Positions 1 to 7,891 of a stretch of 64,000 nucleotides of DNA are shown here, in pieces (positions within the stretch are counted from its first letter, which is position 1; each line of letters starts with the position of its first letter). The stretch comes from Roseivirga sp. BDSF3-8 (GTDB taxonomy: Bacteria > Bacteroidota > Bacteroidia > Cytophagales > Cyclobacteriaceae), in NCBI RefSeq assembly GCF_041449215.1, contig NZ_JBGNFV010000001.1, forward strand, positions 248,001 to 312,000, in the 5' to 3' direction. The notes beneath the pieces were generated by a model. That model worked only from the letters and a program-made list of their open reading frames with translations, was not told the origin of the DNA and did no database searches. Both the position numbers and the translations under genes were made by a program.

Positions 1-318
1 AGCTTCAGGGATGCGCTGTGGAAGAGTATACCGTGTCTTCCTACACGATCAAAACAAAACCAATACCCAAAATTTTACCTGGAGATAATTTATAATGATG
101 ACTGTGGTAATGGCAGCTTCGGTGACCTGCGCCAGCACCTTAGCGTATCTCCGAAAGAGGGTAAAACCGAAAAGCAAATCCGGAATATCAATGACTTAAC
201 CATTGACTTCTCTGCCCTAAAAGCTTTACTGGAAGAACATACAGGCGAAGGCAAGGCCATAAAAGAAGTAATCGTGAAGAGTGCCCCGGCTTTTGAGCAC
301 CCATTCGGTAATGCCTGA
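1..318 (+). CDS. cas7: Cas7 (type I-B), C-terminal fragment cut by window edge
   Basis: The frame is open from base 1 to a TGA at 316-318, giving the last 105 residues of a protein that starts outside the window. Cas7 is the backbone subunit that coats the crRNA in Cascade. The segment with ALWKSIPCLPTRSK followed by a YPKFYLEIIY strand lines up by eye with the Cas7 of the second locus (GIWEGTKNLISRSK, then a hydrophobic strand). Its place directly before cas5 and cas3 also fits the order cas8-cas7-cas5-cas3. It is clearly diverged from the second copy at 45383-46309. The family call rests on this short match and on position; cas8 is presumably upstream of the window. Confidence 0.75.
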   Translation, partial: SFRDALWKSIPCLPTRSKQNQYPKFYLEIIYNDDCGNGSFGDLRQHLSVSPKEGKTEKQIRNINDLTIDFSALKALLEEHTGEGKAIKEVIVKSAPAFEHPFGNA

Positions 319-1093
319 TATGCCTATGATTATCATAGACCTTGAAGGCCCCATGGCCCATTTCCGGAAGTTCTTTGCCAATAACACCGCCATGAGTTAT
401 ACCCTACCGCCACGCACCACTATCATGGGCATGCTGGCGGCCCTCACCGGGCGTGAGCGCGATAGCTACTACGAGGACTTTGGTTCTGGCAAGCTGCGGA
501 TAGCTGTTGGTATACGTACTAAGTTGAAAAAGTCTTTTCATAGATTGAATTATTTGAATATAAAGCAGGCTGATGACTTTCGTGGAATTAACAAACCTAT
601 GCAGATGCCCGTGGAAGTGGTTACCGGCCACCACCCCGCCAGGGACAAGGTGGCCTACCGCCTGTACCTGGCACCTGGTAGTGAAGGAGACAGCCTGCCC
701 GAGATAAAAAAGGCCCTGCTGCAACGCGGTAACAGTTATGCCATCAGTTTCGGCACGGCCAACTTTCAGGCTTCCCTGAAGAGCTGGAAAAAAGTAGCGG
801 AAGCCGATATACACGAAGTAGAAGCAGGTACTGAACCGGTACTTGTGCATACCGCCTTGCCTGCGGACAGGGTAAAGCGCGTACACTTTAGTGATGATGA
901 CCACAGCGCCTACCGGCAGATAGAGGAAGAGCTGATGCCTGCAGACTTTATGCCCGACGGCACCCGTGAGGTAACTAAAATGAACCGGTTGCTCTTTGCT
1001 ACCGACCCCGATGGGCTACACGTAGACCTGGAGGGCAGCTACTACCGTGTGCATGATGGAGAAGCGGAGCAGCATATCACCTTTATGGAATGA
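311..1093 (+). CDS. cas5: Cas5, type I-B Cascade subunit
   Basis: Cas5 binds the 5' handle of crRNA and caps the Cascade backbone. The N-terminal strand MIIIDLEGPMAHFRKF followed by an SYTLPPRTTIMGMLAAL segment is the usual Cas5 start (a beta strand, then a P-P-T helix that packs on Cas7), and it is matched by YSLPGPTALAGLMGAVLG in the second locus. I chose the ATG at 311, which overlaps the cas7 stop by 8 nt. A GTG at 281 in the same frame would add ten residues that look unlike a Cas5 start. The stop overlaps the cas3 start (ATGA), indicating translational coupling. About 260 residues is normal for the family. Confidence 0.88.
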   Translation: MPDMPMIIIDLEGPMAHFRKFFANNTAMSYTLPPRTTIMGMLAALTGRERDSYYEDFGSGKLRIAVGIRTKLKKSFHRLNYLNIKQADDFRGINKPMQMPVEVVTGHHPARDKVAYRLYLAPGSEGDSLPEIKKALLQRGNSYAISFGTANFQASLKSWKKVAEADIHEVEAGTEPVLVHTALPADRVKRVHFSDDDHSAYRQIEEELMPADFMPDGTREVTKMNRLLFATDPDGLHVDLEGSYYRVHDGEAEQHITFME

Positions 1094-3564
1094 AAGAAAA
1101 GGTATATTACAGTCATGCCAGGGTGCTGGAGGATGAGGCCCATAGGGGAAGCAAACCAGACAAGGACGCTCCCCGTGTAGGCACCAAGCACCTGTCCGTT
1201 CATACCGGTGGGGTAAGGGATAAGGCCGTGGCCGCCATCCACCCCCGTATCAGGCTGGGCGTAGACCCTGAGCAGTTTTCCCGCTTCATCGCCGACCTGG
1301 CTACCTACCATGATTTGGGCAAGTACCTCCCGGATTTTCAGAAGTACTTGCTGAATGACAAACCCTTTTTTGCCCGGCTAAAGCGGCATGCAGCCTTCGG
1401 CGCGCAGGCCATTTACAATGCCTGGCAAGAAAGTGATAAGGAGCTTGCTATGCTGGCTTGGGTGCTTGTACTGAAGCACCACACCAACTTGCCCAACTGG
1501 CGAAGGCTGGAAGGATGGTATAATGAGTGTTTTGAAAATCAATTACAATTCCGGGACCAGGTAAAAAGTCTGAAAAGTACTCTAAATGAGGTGCAAACCG
1601 ACTCCGGTGTAGATAATCTGGAAAACCTGCTACATTGGCCTACGGAGGATATTTTACTTGCCTTGTATAGTTGGAGCAGAGATAATGGCGACATACGCCG
1701 GTACTACCTGGTAAACTACGCCTTCAGCCTGTTGATAGAAGCGGATAAACTGGATGCCACCGACACCAGCCAGTACCTGCGCAAAGCCGTAGCGAAAGCC
1801 CTGGTAGATGATTTTTTAAAAGAAAAAACCACAGAAGATACCACGCAAAACAACCAACGGCACAACGCCCGCATGGAAGTGATTAGCCATCTGGATGCGC
1901 CTGATATACTGGAAAGGAGGCTATTTACCCTAACGGCCCCAACCGGCATAGGCAAAACCCTCACCTCGCTGGACTTTGCCCTGCGGCTGAAGAGTCTCAT
2001 CCGTGAGAAAGAAGGGCACGAGCCGCAAATCATTTATGCCCTACCCTTTATCAATATCATAGAGCAGTCCATAAGCGTGTATGAAAAGGTACTGAATGGA
2101 AATGCCCACCTGCTGGCCCACTACCAGTTTGCTGATATTTTCAGAAAGGATGAAAAGAACCCTGAAGAGAGGGAAGACAAAGAGCAGTTTATCCGGGAGC
2201 AGCAAATGGCCCTGGACACCTGGCAGTCCGATGTCGTCATTACCAGCTTTGTGCAACTGCTGCAAACGCTGATCGGCAACAGAAATAGATTGCTAAAGAA
2301 GTTTAACCACTTCGCAGGCAGTATTCTCATACTGGACGAGGTGCAGAACATGAGCCTGAAGCACCTGCCGCTGGTCGGGGCCACCTTCTACTACCTCGCC
2401 CACCTGCTGGATGCCCGCGTCATCCTTATGACCGCCACCAAGCCGAAAATCTTTGAACTCGCAGAGCAGGAAATCCTCAGCAAACGCGGCGTAAAGCTGG
2501 AAGGCCTGCACCAGCCTCTTGAACTACTGTCCAACCATGAGCGCTACTTCAGAGAGCTGAAAAGAACCAAACTCATTCCACATCTTGATGAGATGGAGAG
2601 CACCGAAGACTGGGCTGATTTTATTGTGGAAAAAAGAGAAACCGGAAAGTCCGCCCTTATCGTTTGCAATAAGGTACAGCGCAGCATAGATCTCTATGCA
2701 TTATTGCAGAAAAAGATTGGTAATGCCAACCTCTACTACCTCAGCACCAACCTGCTGCCCGTACACCGGGAAGAAGTGAGAAATAGCGTAGCCGAAGCAC
2801 TTGAAGCCCATAGGGAAGGCGAAGGCCCTGCCCCCATACTTGTGAGTACCCAATGCATAGAGGCGGGAGTAGACCTGGACTTTGACATGGGCTTCCGTGA
2901 CCTTGGGCCGCTGGACTCCATTATACAGGTAGCAGGCAGGATAAACCGGAATGACAGCCCCGGTAAGGAGCACGCGCCCGTACACATCGTAAACATGGGC
3001 GATTCCAACCGTATCTATGGCAAAATAACCCAACAGCAGGCTACCAAAGCCCTGCAGGCAGGTATGGAAGTCCACGGCCCCGAAATAGAAGAGGCCCACT
3101 ACCTGGACATGGTGACCACCTACTTTACCGGCATTAGCGAAGCAAGTGCTTTCAACGAAAGCCGGGACATCTTTAAGGCTATGGAATGCCTGCAGTATGA
3201 ACCGATTAACGATGAACCTTCTGTAAGCTCATTTAAAGTCATCGAAGACATAGGCAAAACCATCAGCGTGTTTATAGAAGCCGATGAGAAAGCCAACGAA
3301 GCATTAAAGGCCTTCTACGATATGCTCTCCGGCGACCTGGGCCGCGAAGAGTTTAATGCAAAGCACAAACGCACCTTCCACCAGCACACGTTGGCCGTAC
3401 CCGATTACCTGTCAAAGGCAAAGGAACTGATACAAATGAGCAGCCTCTACGAAAAAACCGAAGGCTTCTACGTAGTGCCTGCCGAAGAGGTAAATGACTT
3501 TTATAACAATACCACAGGCTTTAACAGGGACAAAGCAAAAGAGGAGACCGCTATGATGTTGTGA
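1090..3564 (+). CDS. cas3: Cas3 HD nuclease-helicase
   Basis: Cas3 is recruited by target-bound Cascade, then nicks, unwinds and degrades DNA. The N-terminal HD nuclease has His34/His38, the His74-Asp75 pair in TYHDLGKYL, His100 and the His130-His131 pair. The SF2 helicase follows: Walker A APTGIGKT at 283-290, DEVQ box at 416-419, TAT motif at 448-450, an EAGVDLDFD segment near 591-599, and QVAGRINR at 613-620. All catalytic motifs are present, so it is probably active. The 824 residues compare with 793 in the other locus, and the two differ throughout, so the interference modules are not recent copies. It overlaps cas5 by 4 nt. Confidence 0.95.
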   Translation: MKEKVYYSHARVLEDEAHRGSKPDKDAPRVGTKHLSVHTGGVRDKAVAAIHPRIRLGVDPEQFSRFIADLATYHDLGKYLPDFQKYLLNDKPFFARLKRHAAFGAQAIYNAWQESDKELAMLAWVLVLKHHTNLPNWRRLEGWYNECFENQLQFRDQVKSLKSTLNEVQTDSGVDNLENLLHWPTEDILLALYSWSRDNGDIRRYYLVNYAFSLLIEADKLDATDTSQYLRKAVAKALVDDFLKEKTTEDTTQNNQRHNARMEVISHLDAPDILERRLFTLTAPTGIGKTLTSLDFALRLKSLIREKEGHEPQIIYALPFINIIEQSISVYEKVLNGNAHLLAHYQFADIFRKDEKNPEEREDKEQFIREQQMALDTWQSDVVITSFVQLLQTLIGNRNRLLKKFNHFAGSILILDEVQNMSLKHLPLVGATFYYLAHLLDARVILMTATKPKIFELAEQEILSKRGVKLEGLHQPLELLSNHERYFRELKRTKLIPHLDEMESTEDWADFIVEKRETGKSALIVCNKVQRSIDLYALLQKKIGNANLYYLSTNLLPVHREEVRNSVAEALEAHREGEGPAPILVSTQCIEAGVDLDFDMGFRDLGPLDSIIQVAGRINRNDSPGKEHAPVHIVNMGDSNRIYGKITQQQATKALQAGMEVHGPEIEEAHYLDMVTTYFTGISEASAFNESRDIFKAMECLQYEPINDEPSVSSFKVIEDIGKTISVFIEADEKANEALKAFYDMLSGDLGREEFNAKHKRTFHQHTLAVPDYLSKAKELIQMSSLYEKTEGFYVVPAEEVNDFYNNTTGFNRDKAKEETAMML

Positions 3565-3572
3565 TTATTTAA

Positions 3573-3765
3573 AGCACAATCCCCGGGCCCTGACCCGGGG
3601 TCTGTCACCTACTAGCAGAAAAGCCTGCTTAAAGCGACCCCACTCGAGTCGCAGACAGTCTGCCAACGGCAGTTGCGGGTATAGCAGCAGAGTGCCAAAG
3701 GTTGGGAGCCCCGTCCGCCAGCTGGCGGACGGGGACAGGTGCTTGCCTGATTTATTAGTATTTAA
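3573..3765 (+). repeat. Structured GC-rich intergenic element upstream of cas6
   Basis: This segment carries several hairpins (for example CCCGGGCCCTGACCCGGG near 3583 and a CCCCGTCCGCC/GGCGGACGGGG stem near 3709-3737). It shares blocks with 49462-49766, the segment upstream of the other cas6: both contain CTACTAGCAGAAA, CTGCTTAAAGCGACC, GCAGAGTGCCA and GGACAGGTGCTT. Loop and stem sequences vary while block order is kept. It could be a 5' leader RNA of cas6 or a repeated palindromic element; the sequence alone does not decide. Confidence 0.55.
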
Positions 3766-3767
3766 AA

Positions 3768-4457
3768 ATGGAAACCACAGACACAAAACCACATACCATA
3801 CAGACCACCACGCTGCGCTTTCCGGATCTGCGGTTGCAGCAGCGGGAGGCGGCGCAGTTGCGCGGATACTTCGGCAACCTGTTCCGGGAGCATAGTCCGC
3901 TGCTGCACAACCACTATGAGGATGGTAGCCTGCGCTACGGCTACCCGCTGGTGCAGTACAAAGTGATAAAAGGCGTGCCTACACTGCTGGGGCTGGAAGA
4001 AGGCGCCGGGCTGCTCACCGAGCTATTCCTGCAGGTACGCGAGCTGGACATTGCGGGTACCCACTACACCATACAGGGAAAAGACCTGCGGCAGGAAAAG
4101 GTAGCCATAGGCGTAGACCCCGCCGGACTGCACCAGTACACTTTCGTAAACCCCTGGCTGGGCCTGAACGAAGCCAACTACCAGAAGTACAAAAAGACCA
4201 GCCCCCAAGAGCAGCAAAAGCTGCTGCAGCGCGTGCTTACCGGCAACATCCTCAGCTTCTACAAAGGCATGGCCCTACGCCTCTCACCCGATGAGCGCAT
4301 TCTGCTCACCGCAAAGCTCAGCCCGAAACGCATCAACTTCAAAAACCAGGAGATGCTGGGCTTCACCGGTGAGTTTACGACAAATGCCTTGCTGCCTAGC
4401 GCGGTGGGGTTGGGGAAAGCGGTAAGTCGGGGATTTGGGGTGGTTTCTAATGGTTAA
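3768..4457 (+). CDS. cas6: Cas6 crRNA-processing endoribonuclease
   Basis: Cas6 cuts the precursor crRNA inside each repeat and leaves the 8-nt ATTGAAAC handle. The 229-residue protein ends with the glycine-rich loop typical of the family (AVGLGKAVSRGFGVV, about 212-226) that contacts the repeat RNA. Histidines in FREHSPLLHNHY (about 40-51) are candidates for general acid/base. The copy at 49771-50463 differs at only about five residues plus one inserted residue near the end. It lies 200 bp after cas3, separated by a hairpin-rich element, so it may be transcribed separately. Confidence 0.88.
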   Translation: METTDTKPHTIQTTTLRFPDLRLQQREAAQLRGYFGNLFREHSPLLHNHYEDGSLRYGYPLVQYKVIKGVPTLLGLEEGAGLLTELFLQVRELDIAGTHYTIQGKDLRQEKVAIGVDPAGLHQYTFVNPWLGLNEANYQKYKKTSPQEQQKLLQRVLTGNILSFYKGMALRLSPDERILLTAKLSPKRINFKNQEMLGFTGEFTTNALLPSAVGLGKAVSRGFGVVSNG

Positions 4458-4489
4458 TTGTTAGTTGTCAATTGTTAATTAATGTCAAT

Positions 4490-4600
4490 CTCTGAATAGC
4501 ACTAGTCCCCGTCGCATGACGGGGCCCCCATCGGAGAGGTACTATGCTGGGAAGTGCTACTACCGTTTACATATGACTGCCGTTGGGTTGTATCTAATCT
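4490..4600 (+). repeat. GC-rich hairpin element, family A copy 1
   Basis: A palindrome CCCCGTCGCATGACGGGG is followed by a GGCCCCCATCGG block and a GGGAAGTGCTAC block. The same layout recurs at 50490-50597 (after the other cas6) and 52818-52925 (between two cargo genes). In every case the element sits at a gene boundary between cas6 and cas1. It could be a terminator-like or mobile palindrome; no T-run makes it a clear terminator. Confidence 0.55.
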
Positions 4601-4690
4601 GGAGGCGATGGTAGTCAGTAGATCTTAAAAAAAATTAATGGATATGAGATTTTTTAATATCTGATAGTAATTATATAATAGAATAGAATT

Positions 4691-5077
4691 ATGAATGATT
4701 TATTTACAAAAATTGAAAGTGCTGAACATCGATATTTCTTGATAGAAAATGTGTCTAATGATATAGATGGAATTATTAGGAATTGTAACGAAATGGATTT
4801 TTTTGAAAATCCTAACGTTCACTACATTATAATATCTGCGTCAGATATAAATAGAGTTAAAGATTGCATATCTACTGACCAAGAACCACAGGAAGTAACA
4901 GATAGGGTGACAAGATATGCTCCAAATAATGAAAGAACAGCAACGGATAAAAATATTCTAGGAGCATTCAAACAATATATAGATCAAAATCAAAAATGTT
5001 TGAATGAAGATGTTTATAGTCAATATAGGCCAGGTATTAATAGTTTAAATGGAGCACATTTTTTATGTCTACAATAG
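4691..5077 (+). CDS. Hypothetical protein between cas6 and cas1
   Basis: A 128-residue acidic protein that I do not recognise. No signal peptide, membrane segment or catalytic motif stands out. The gene is AT-rich with A/T-ending codons, unlike the GC-ending codons of cas6 and cas1 on either side, so it probably arrived separately. GC-rich hairpin elements lie on both sides (4490-4600 and 5112-5189), as for the cargo genes at the same place in the second locus. It could be a small defence or anti-phage accessory gene, but that rests on position only. Confidence 0.5.
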   Translation: MNDLFTKIESAEHRYFLIENVSNDIDGIIRNCNEMDFFENPNVHYIIISASDINRVKDCISTDQEPQEVTDRVTRYAPNNERTATDKNILGAFKQYIDQNQKCLNEDVYSQYRPGINSLNGAHFLCLQ

Positions 5078-5111
5078 ATATTAAATGGGTGTCCAATTTG
5101 TACGAATAAAC

Positions 5112-5189
5112 ATACTCTTAAACTACCGCGGGGTTGTACCCCGTGGTTACCATCTATGCGAAGTGGTACCGGGTCGCGTCCGACTTCGC
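5112..5189 (+). repeat. GC-rich double-hairpin element, family B copy 1
   Basis: Two hairpins lie in tandem: CGGGG-TTGTA-CCCCG at 5129-5143, and a CGAAGT...ACTTCG stem spanning about 5158-5189. An almost identical element lies at 53505-53577 in the other locus, again between small cargo genes. Matching copies at equivalent places in the two loci suggest they were inherited with, or take part in, cargo exchange. Confidence 0.6.
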
Positions 5190-5315
5190 GAAAATAAATA
5201 ACATCTAAGTTTTTTTCTTGAATTAAGTTTTTCCTGAAAATAAAAGTATTTATAAATGACACACATCGAAATTGTTGTGTGTGTAAGTAAATTTCTTTAT
5301 TAAAATACATGTAAT

Positions 5316-5507
5316 ATGAGTGAGTTTTTTTTAGAATTAGAATCAAAGCAAGGTTTGGCAAATAAAGTCCATAGAGAAGGTTGTGCCCTTTTACCAAATA
5401 ACAATACCCCCTGGTTGGGACGGCATAAAAGTTGTGAATCTGCCTTAAGTGCAACTAACGGTACGGGGAGACCTACTATACTTTGTGCAATATGCTGTTC
5501 AAATTAA
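5316..5507 (+). CDS. Small cysteine-rich protein, paralogue of the next gene
   Basis: A 63-residue protein with the pattern VHxxxC, then PWLG, CxxAL, and CAICC at the C-terminus. The next gene shows the same spacing (VHxxxC, PEYLG, CxxAV, CYFCC), so the two are paralogues. The paired cysteines and the histidine suggest a small metal-binding fold (inference). I do not recognise a named family. The gene is AT-rich like its neighbours and unlike the cas genes. Twelve bases separate it from the second copy, so the two are probably cotranscribed. Confidence 0.55.
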   Translation: MSEFFLELESKQGLANKVHREGCALLPNNNTPWLGRHKSCESALSATNGTGRPTILCAICCSN

Positions 5508-5519
5508 ATAAAATATGTT

Positions 5520-5711
5520 ATGAGGTATTATGTAAATCCAAATGGGGACCATGAGGTGCATACTGAGTATTGTACTCATTACAAGAATATGCATTATCCT
5601 GAATATTTAGGTCAGTATTCAGGGTGTAGAGAGGCTGTGCGAGAAGCAAAGCGAAGATATAGATATGCAAATGGCTGTTATTTCTGTTGCAGGGAGTGTC
5701 ATACAGGCTAA
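5520..5711 (+). CDS. Small cysteine-rich protein, second paralogue
   Basis: A 63-residue protein sharing the VHxxxC ... LG ... CxxA ... CxxCC pattern with the gene 12 bp upstream. Its tail, CYFCCRECHTG, keeps more cysteines and an extra histidine. The middle is basic (REAVREAKRRYRY). Function unknown; a zinc-binding small protein is the best structural guess. Position between cas6 and cas1 marks it as part of the variable cargo of this locus. Confidence 0.55.
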   Translation: MRYYVNPNGDHEVHTEYCTHYKNMHYPEYLGQYSGCREAVREAKRRYRYANGCYFCCRECHTG

Positions 5712-5775
5712 GGCGTGGCCAGGTACAACCTGGCAAAATGAGAACCGCGAGGTGCAACCTCGTGGCAGTTAGTGT
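5712..5775 (+). repeat. Short hairpin pair upstream of cas1
   Basis: Two stem-loops follow the small gene: CCAGGT-ACA-ACCTGG near 5719-5733 and CGAGGTGCAACCTCG near 5748-5762. They resemble in design, not sequence, the other hairpins of the cas6-cas1 interval. A role as terminator or processing site is possible. Confidence 0.4.
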
Positions 5776-5798
5776 TACCTAATTTATTTGAACCATAA

Positions 5799-6824
5799 AT
5801 GCACCTCTACCTAAATACCTATGGCACCTACCTGCACATTAAAGACCAGTTGTTTGAAGTGCGGGTGCCGGAGTCCGAAGGCAGTAAGCAGTACCAGAAG
5901 CATCATGTGGCCGCGCAGAAGGTGCGGACGATTGTGATGACCACTTCAGCGGCGCTGAGTACGGATGCCATTAAACTGGCGATGGCGCACCATATCGACA
6001 TCGTGTTCCTGGAGCGGGGCGGACAGCCCTTTGGCCGGGTGTGGCACAGCAAGCCCGGTAGCACTACGCGCATACGCAAGCGGCAACTGGAGGCGAGCCT
6101 TTCGGAAACCGGCCTGCGCTGGGTGAAGAACTGGACGCTGCGCAAGATGCAGAACCAGGCGGATTTTCTCTTTGACCTGCTGCGGCACCGTCCCCAGCTG
6201 AAGGACAGCTTTACCGAAAAGCGGGAGCGCATAGCCGAACTGCAAAAGTCCGTACAGGAACTGGAAGGCGACCGTACGGCCGATGTGGCGGACAGCCTCC
6301 GCGGACTGGAAGGCAGTGCGGGCAGGCTCTATTTTGCCGGGCTTAGCGAAGCCATACCCAGTGCCTGGGCCTTCAAAGGCCGGAGCAGCCGACCGGCCAA
6401 AGATCCTTTCAATGCCTTCCTGAACTACGCTTACGGCATCTTGTACAGCCGGGTGGAAAAGGCGCTGATGGTGGCCGGGCTCGACCCCTATACCGGCTTC
6501 CTGCACCGCGATGATTATAACCAGCTCAGCTTTGTGTACGACTTCATCGAGCCTTACCGCATCTATGCCGATACGGTCGTGTTCAGGCTGTTTTCCGGTA
6601 AAAAGGTAAACCAACAGCATACCGATGAGCTTAGCGTGGGCTACTCGCTGAATAAGGAGGGCAAGCAAGTGCTGGTAGCGGCCTTTACGGACTACCTGGA
6701 TGAGGACACCATACGGGTGCTGAACCGCAACCAGACACGGGCCAATGCCATGCAGGCCGAAGCGCATGGCTTTGCGAACAGCCTGCTGGAAAAAGACGAT
6801 GACTACGAAACCGAAGACTACTGA
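5799..6824 (+). CDS. cas1: Cas1 spacer-acquisition integrase
   Basis: Cas1 with Cas2 integrates new spacers at the leader end of an array. The 341-residue protein keeps the metal ligands Glu171 (LEGSAGRLYF), His236 (GFLHRDD) and Asp248/Glu251 (DFIEPYR). It differs from the other Cas1 (54832-55857) at only four positions I can count. The stop overlaps the cas2 start (TGATG). Codons are GC-rich, unlike the AT-rich genes just upstream. Near identity to the other copy means either integrase could feed all three arrays. Confidence 0.96.
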   Translation: MHLYLNTYGTYLHIKDQLFEVRVPESEGSKQYQKHHVAAQKVRTIVMTTSAALSTDAIKLAMAHHIDIVFLERGGQPFGRVWHSKPGSTTRIRKRQLEASLSETGLRWVKNWTLRKMQNQADFLFDLLRHRPQLKDSFTEKRERIAELQKSVQELEGDRTADVADSLRGLEGSAGRLYFAGLSEAIPSAWAFKGRSSRPAKDPFNAFLNYAYGILYSRVEKALMVAGLDPYTGFLHRDDYNQLSFVYDFIEPYRIYADTVVFRLFSGKKVNQQHTDELSVGYSLNKEGKQVLVAAFTDYLDEDTIRVLNRNQTRANAMQAEAHGFANSLLEKDDDYETEDY

Positions 6825-7114
6825 TGATTTGCTGGGTACTATACGACATACAGGGCAATAAGGCGCGGCGCAATGTCGCCAAATACTGTAAGCAGGCCGG
6901 CCTGTACCGCGTGCAGTATTCCTGCTTCCTCGGCACACTCAACGGCCACGAAAAGGACACCCTGGAGCTACAGATCGAAGAAGAAATAGACGAGGAAGTC
7001 GATAAAGTATACATCTTCCCCATGAATAAATCCGAGCTGCAATCCTGTATACTTATGGGCCAGGCATTTGATAAAAAGCTCGTGTCCGATGAGGTAAGGG
7101 CGCTGTTTCTATGA
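6824..7114 (+). CDS. cas2: Cas2 adaptation protein
   Basis: Cas2 dimerises and bridges two Cas1 dimers in the spacer-integration complex. The 96-residue protein has the ferredoxin-like start MICWVLYDIQ with the conserved Asp8. It differs from the second copy at one residue (Gly11 versus Asp). It overlaps cas1 by one base and cas4 by four, so the three genes form a tight operon. Confidence 0.95.
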   Translation: MICWVLYDIQGNKARRNVAKYCKQAGLYRVQYSCFLGTLNGHEKDTLELQIEEEIDEEVDKVYIFPMNKSELQSCILMGQAFDKKLVSDEVRALFL

Positions 7115-7695
7115 GTGCCGGTATCAGCATAACGCCCTCGCACATTATACAATATTTGTATTGTCCGCGCTTTACCTGGTTTGAGTACGTGCTCACCCTG
7201 CCGCAGTATGAAGAAAAGCAGCATAAAGTGATGCGCGGCCGCGAGCTGCACGACCGCAAACTGGAAGAGAACAAAGGCTACCTGCGCAAACGCATCGGCG
7301 TAAAAGACAAGCAGGAAGACATCTACCTGACCAATGGCCTGCTGCGCGGCCGGGTAGACGAGGTGCTCACCCTGCAGGACGACACGCTGGCCCCGCTGGA
7401 CTATAAGTTTGCCCGCTACGAAGGCAAGCTCTACGATACGTACAAAACGCAACTCTACTGCTATGCCTGGCTGATAGAGGAAAACTACGGCGGGGAGGTA
7501 AATTGTGGCTATATTGTGTACACCCGTAGCAAAAACAAACTGCTGGAAGTACCCGTAGCGCGTAAGGATGTGGAGAAGGTAAAGGCGGCTGCGGACAGCA
7601 TACAAACCATTATCGGCGGAAAGACTTACCCAAAGGCTACCAAATACAAAAAGCGTTGCTTATCTTGTACCTACCGGAACGTTTGCACGCAGTAG
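7111..7695 (+). CDS. cas4: Cas4 exonuclease of the adaptation module
   Basis: Cas4 trims prespacers and helps choose those with a correct PAM. The 194-residue protein has the four iron-sulfur cysteines (Cys18 and Cys183, Cys186, Cys192) and the RecB-type nuclease residues His47, Asp83, Asp97, Lys99 and the QLYCY motif at 114-118. It differs from the second copy at three residues. It starts inside cas2 (4-nt overlap) and ends just before the conserved leader of array 1. Confidence 0.94.
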   Translation: MSAGISITPSHIIQYLYCPRFTWFEYVLTLPQYEEKQHKVMRGRELHDRKLEENKGYLRKRIGVKDKQEDIYLTNGLLRGRVDEVLTLQDDTLAPLDYKFARYEGKLYDTYKTQLYCYAWLIEENYGGEVNCGYIVYTRSKNKLLEVPVARKDVEKVKAAADSIQTIIGGKTYPKATKYKKRCLSCTYRNVCTQ

Positions 7696-7699
7696 TGCT

Positions 7700-7891
7700 T
7701 CTTCCGGGTGGCAATTTATTTGGAGATGGCCGAAAACAGGCCGTAACAAACTGACTGCCAATTACTTTTGCTTGCGCAAATTTGCTAAAAACAGGTAAAA
7801 TACCGCTCTTTGACATGATGAAATCGAGAAAAAGGCCGATAGTAAAAAGCACGTTTCTCATTAGCTTACAGTCACTTAGCTCCGAAATCGA
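7700..7891 (+). promoter_or_regulatory. CRISPR leader of array 1
   Basis: About 190 bp between the cas4 stop and the first repeat match the sequences before array 2 (37545-37739) and array 3 (56735-56924). Shared blocks include CCGGGTGG, AAAACAGGTAAAATACCGC, TCTTTGAC and the end CCACTTAGCTCCGAAATCGA (array 1 differs by one base). It should hold the array promoter and the site where Cas1-Cas2 integrates. Repeats end in ATTGAAAC on this strand, so transcription runs left to right. Confidence 0.85.

Noticed and set aside
281-310. GTG at 281 as the cas5 start
   Set aside because: The ten extra residues do not resemble a Cas5 start, and the ATG at 311 overlaps the cas7 stop as in tight operons.
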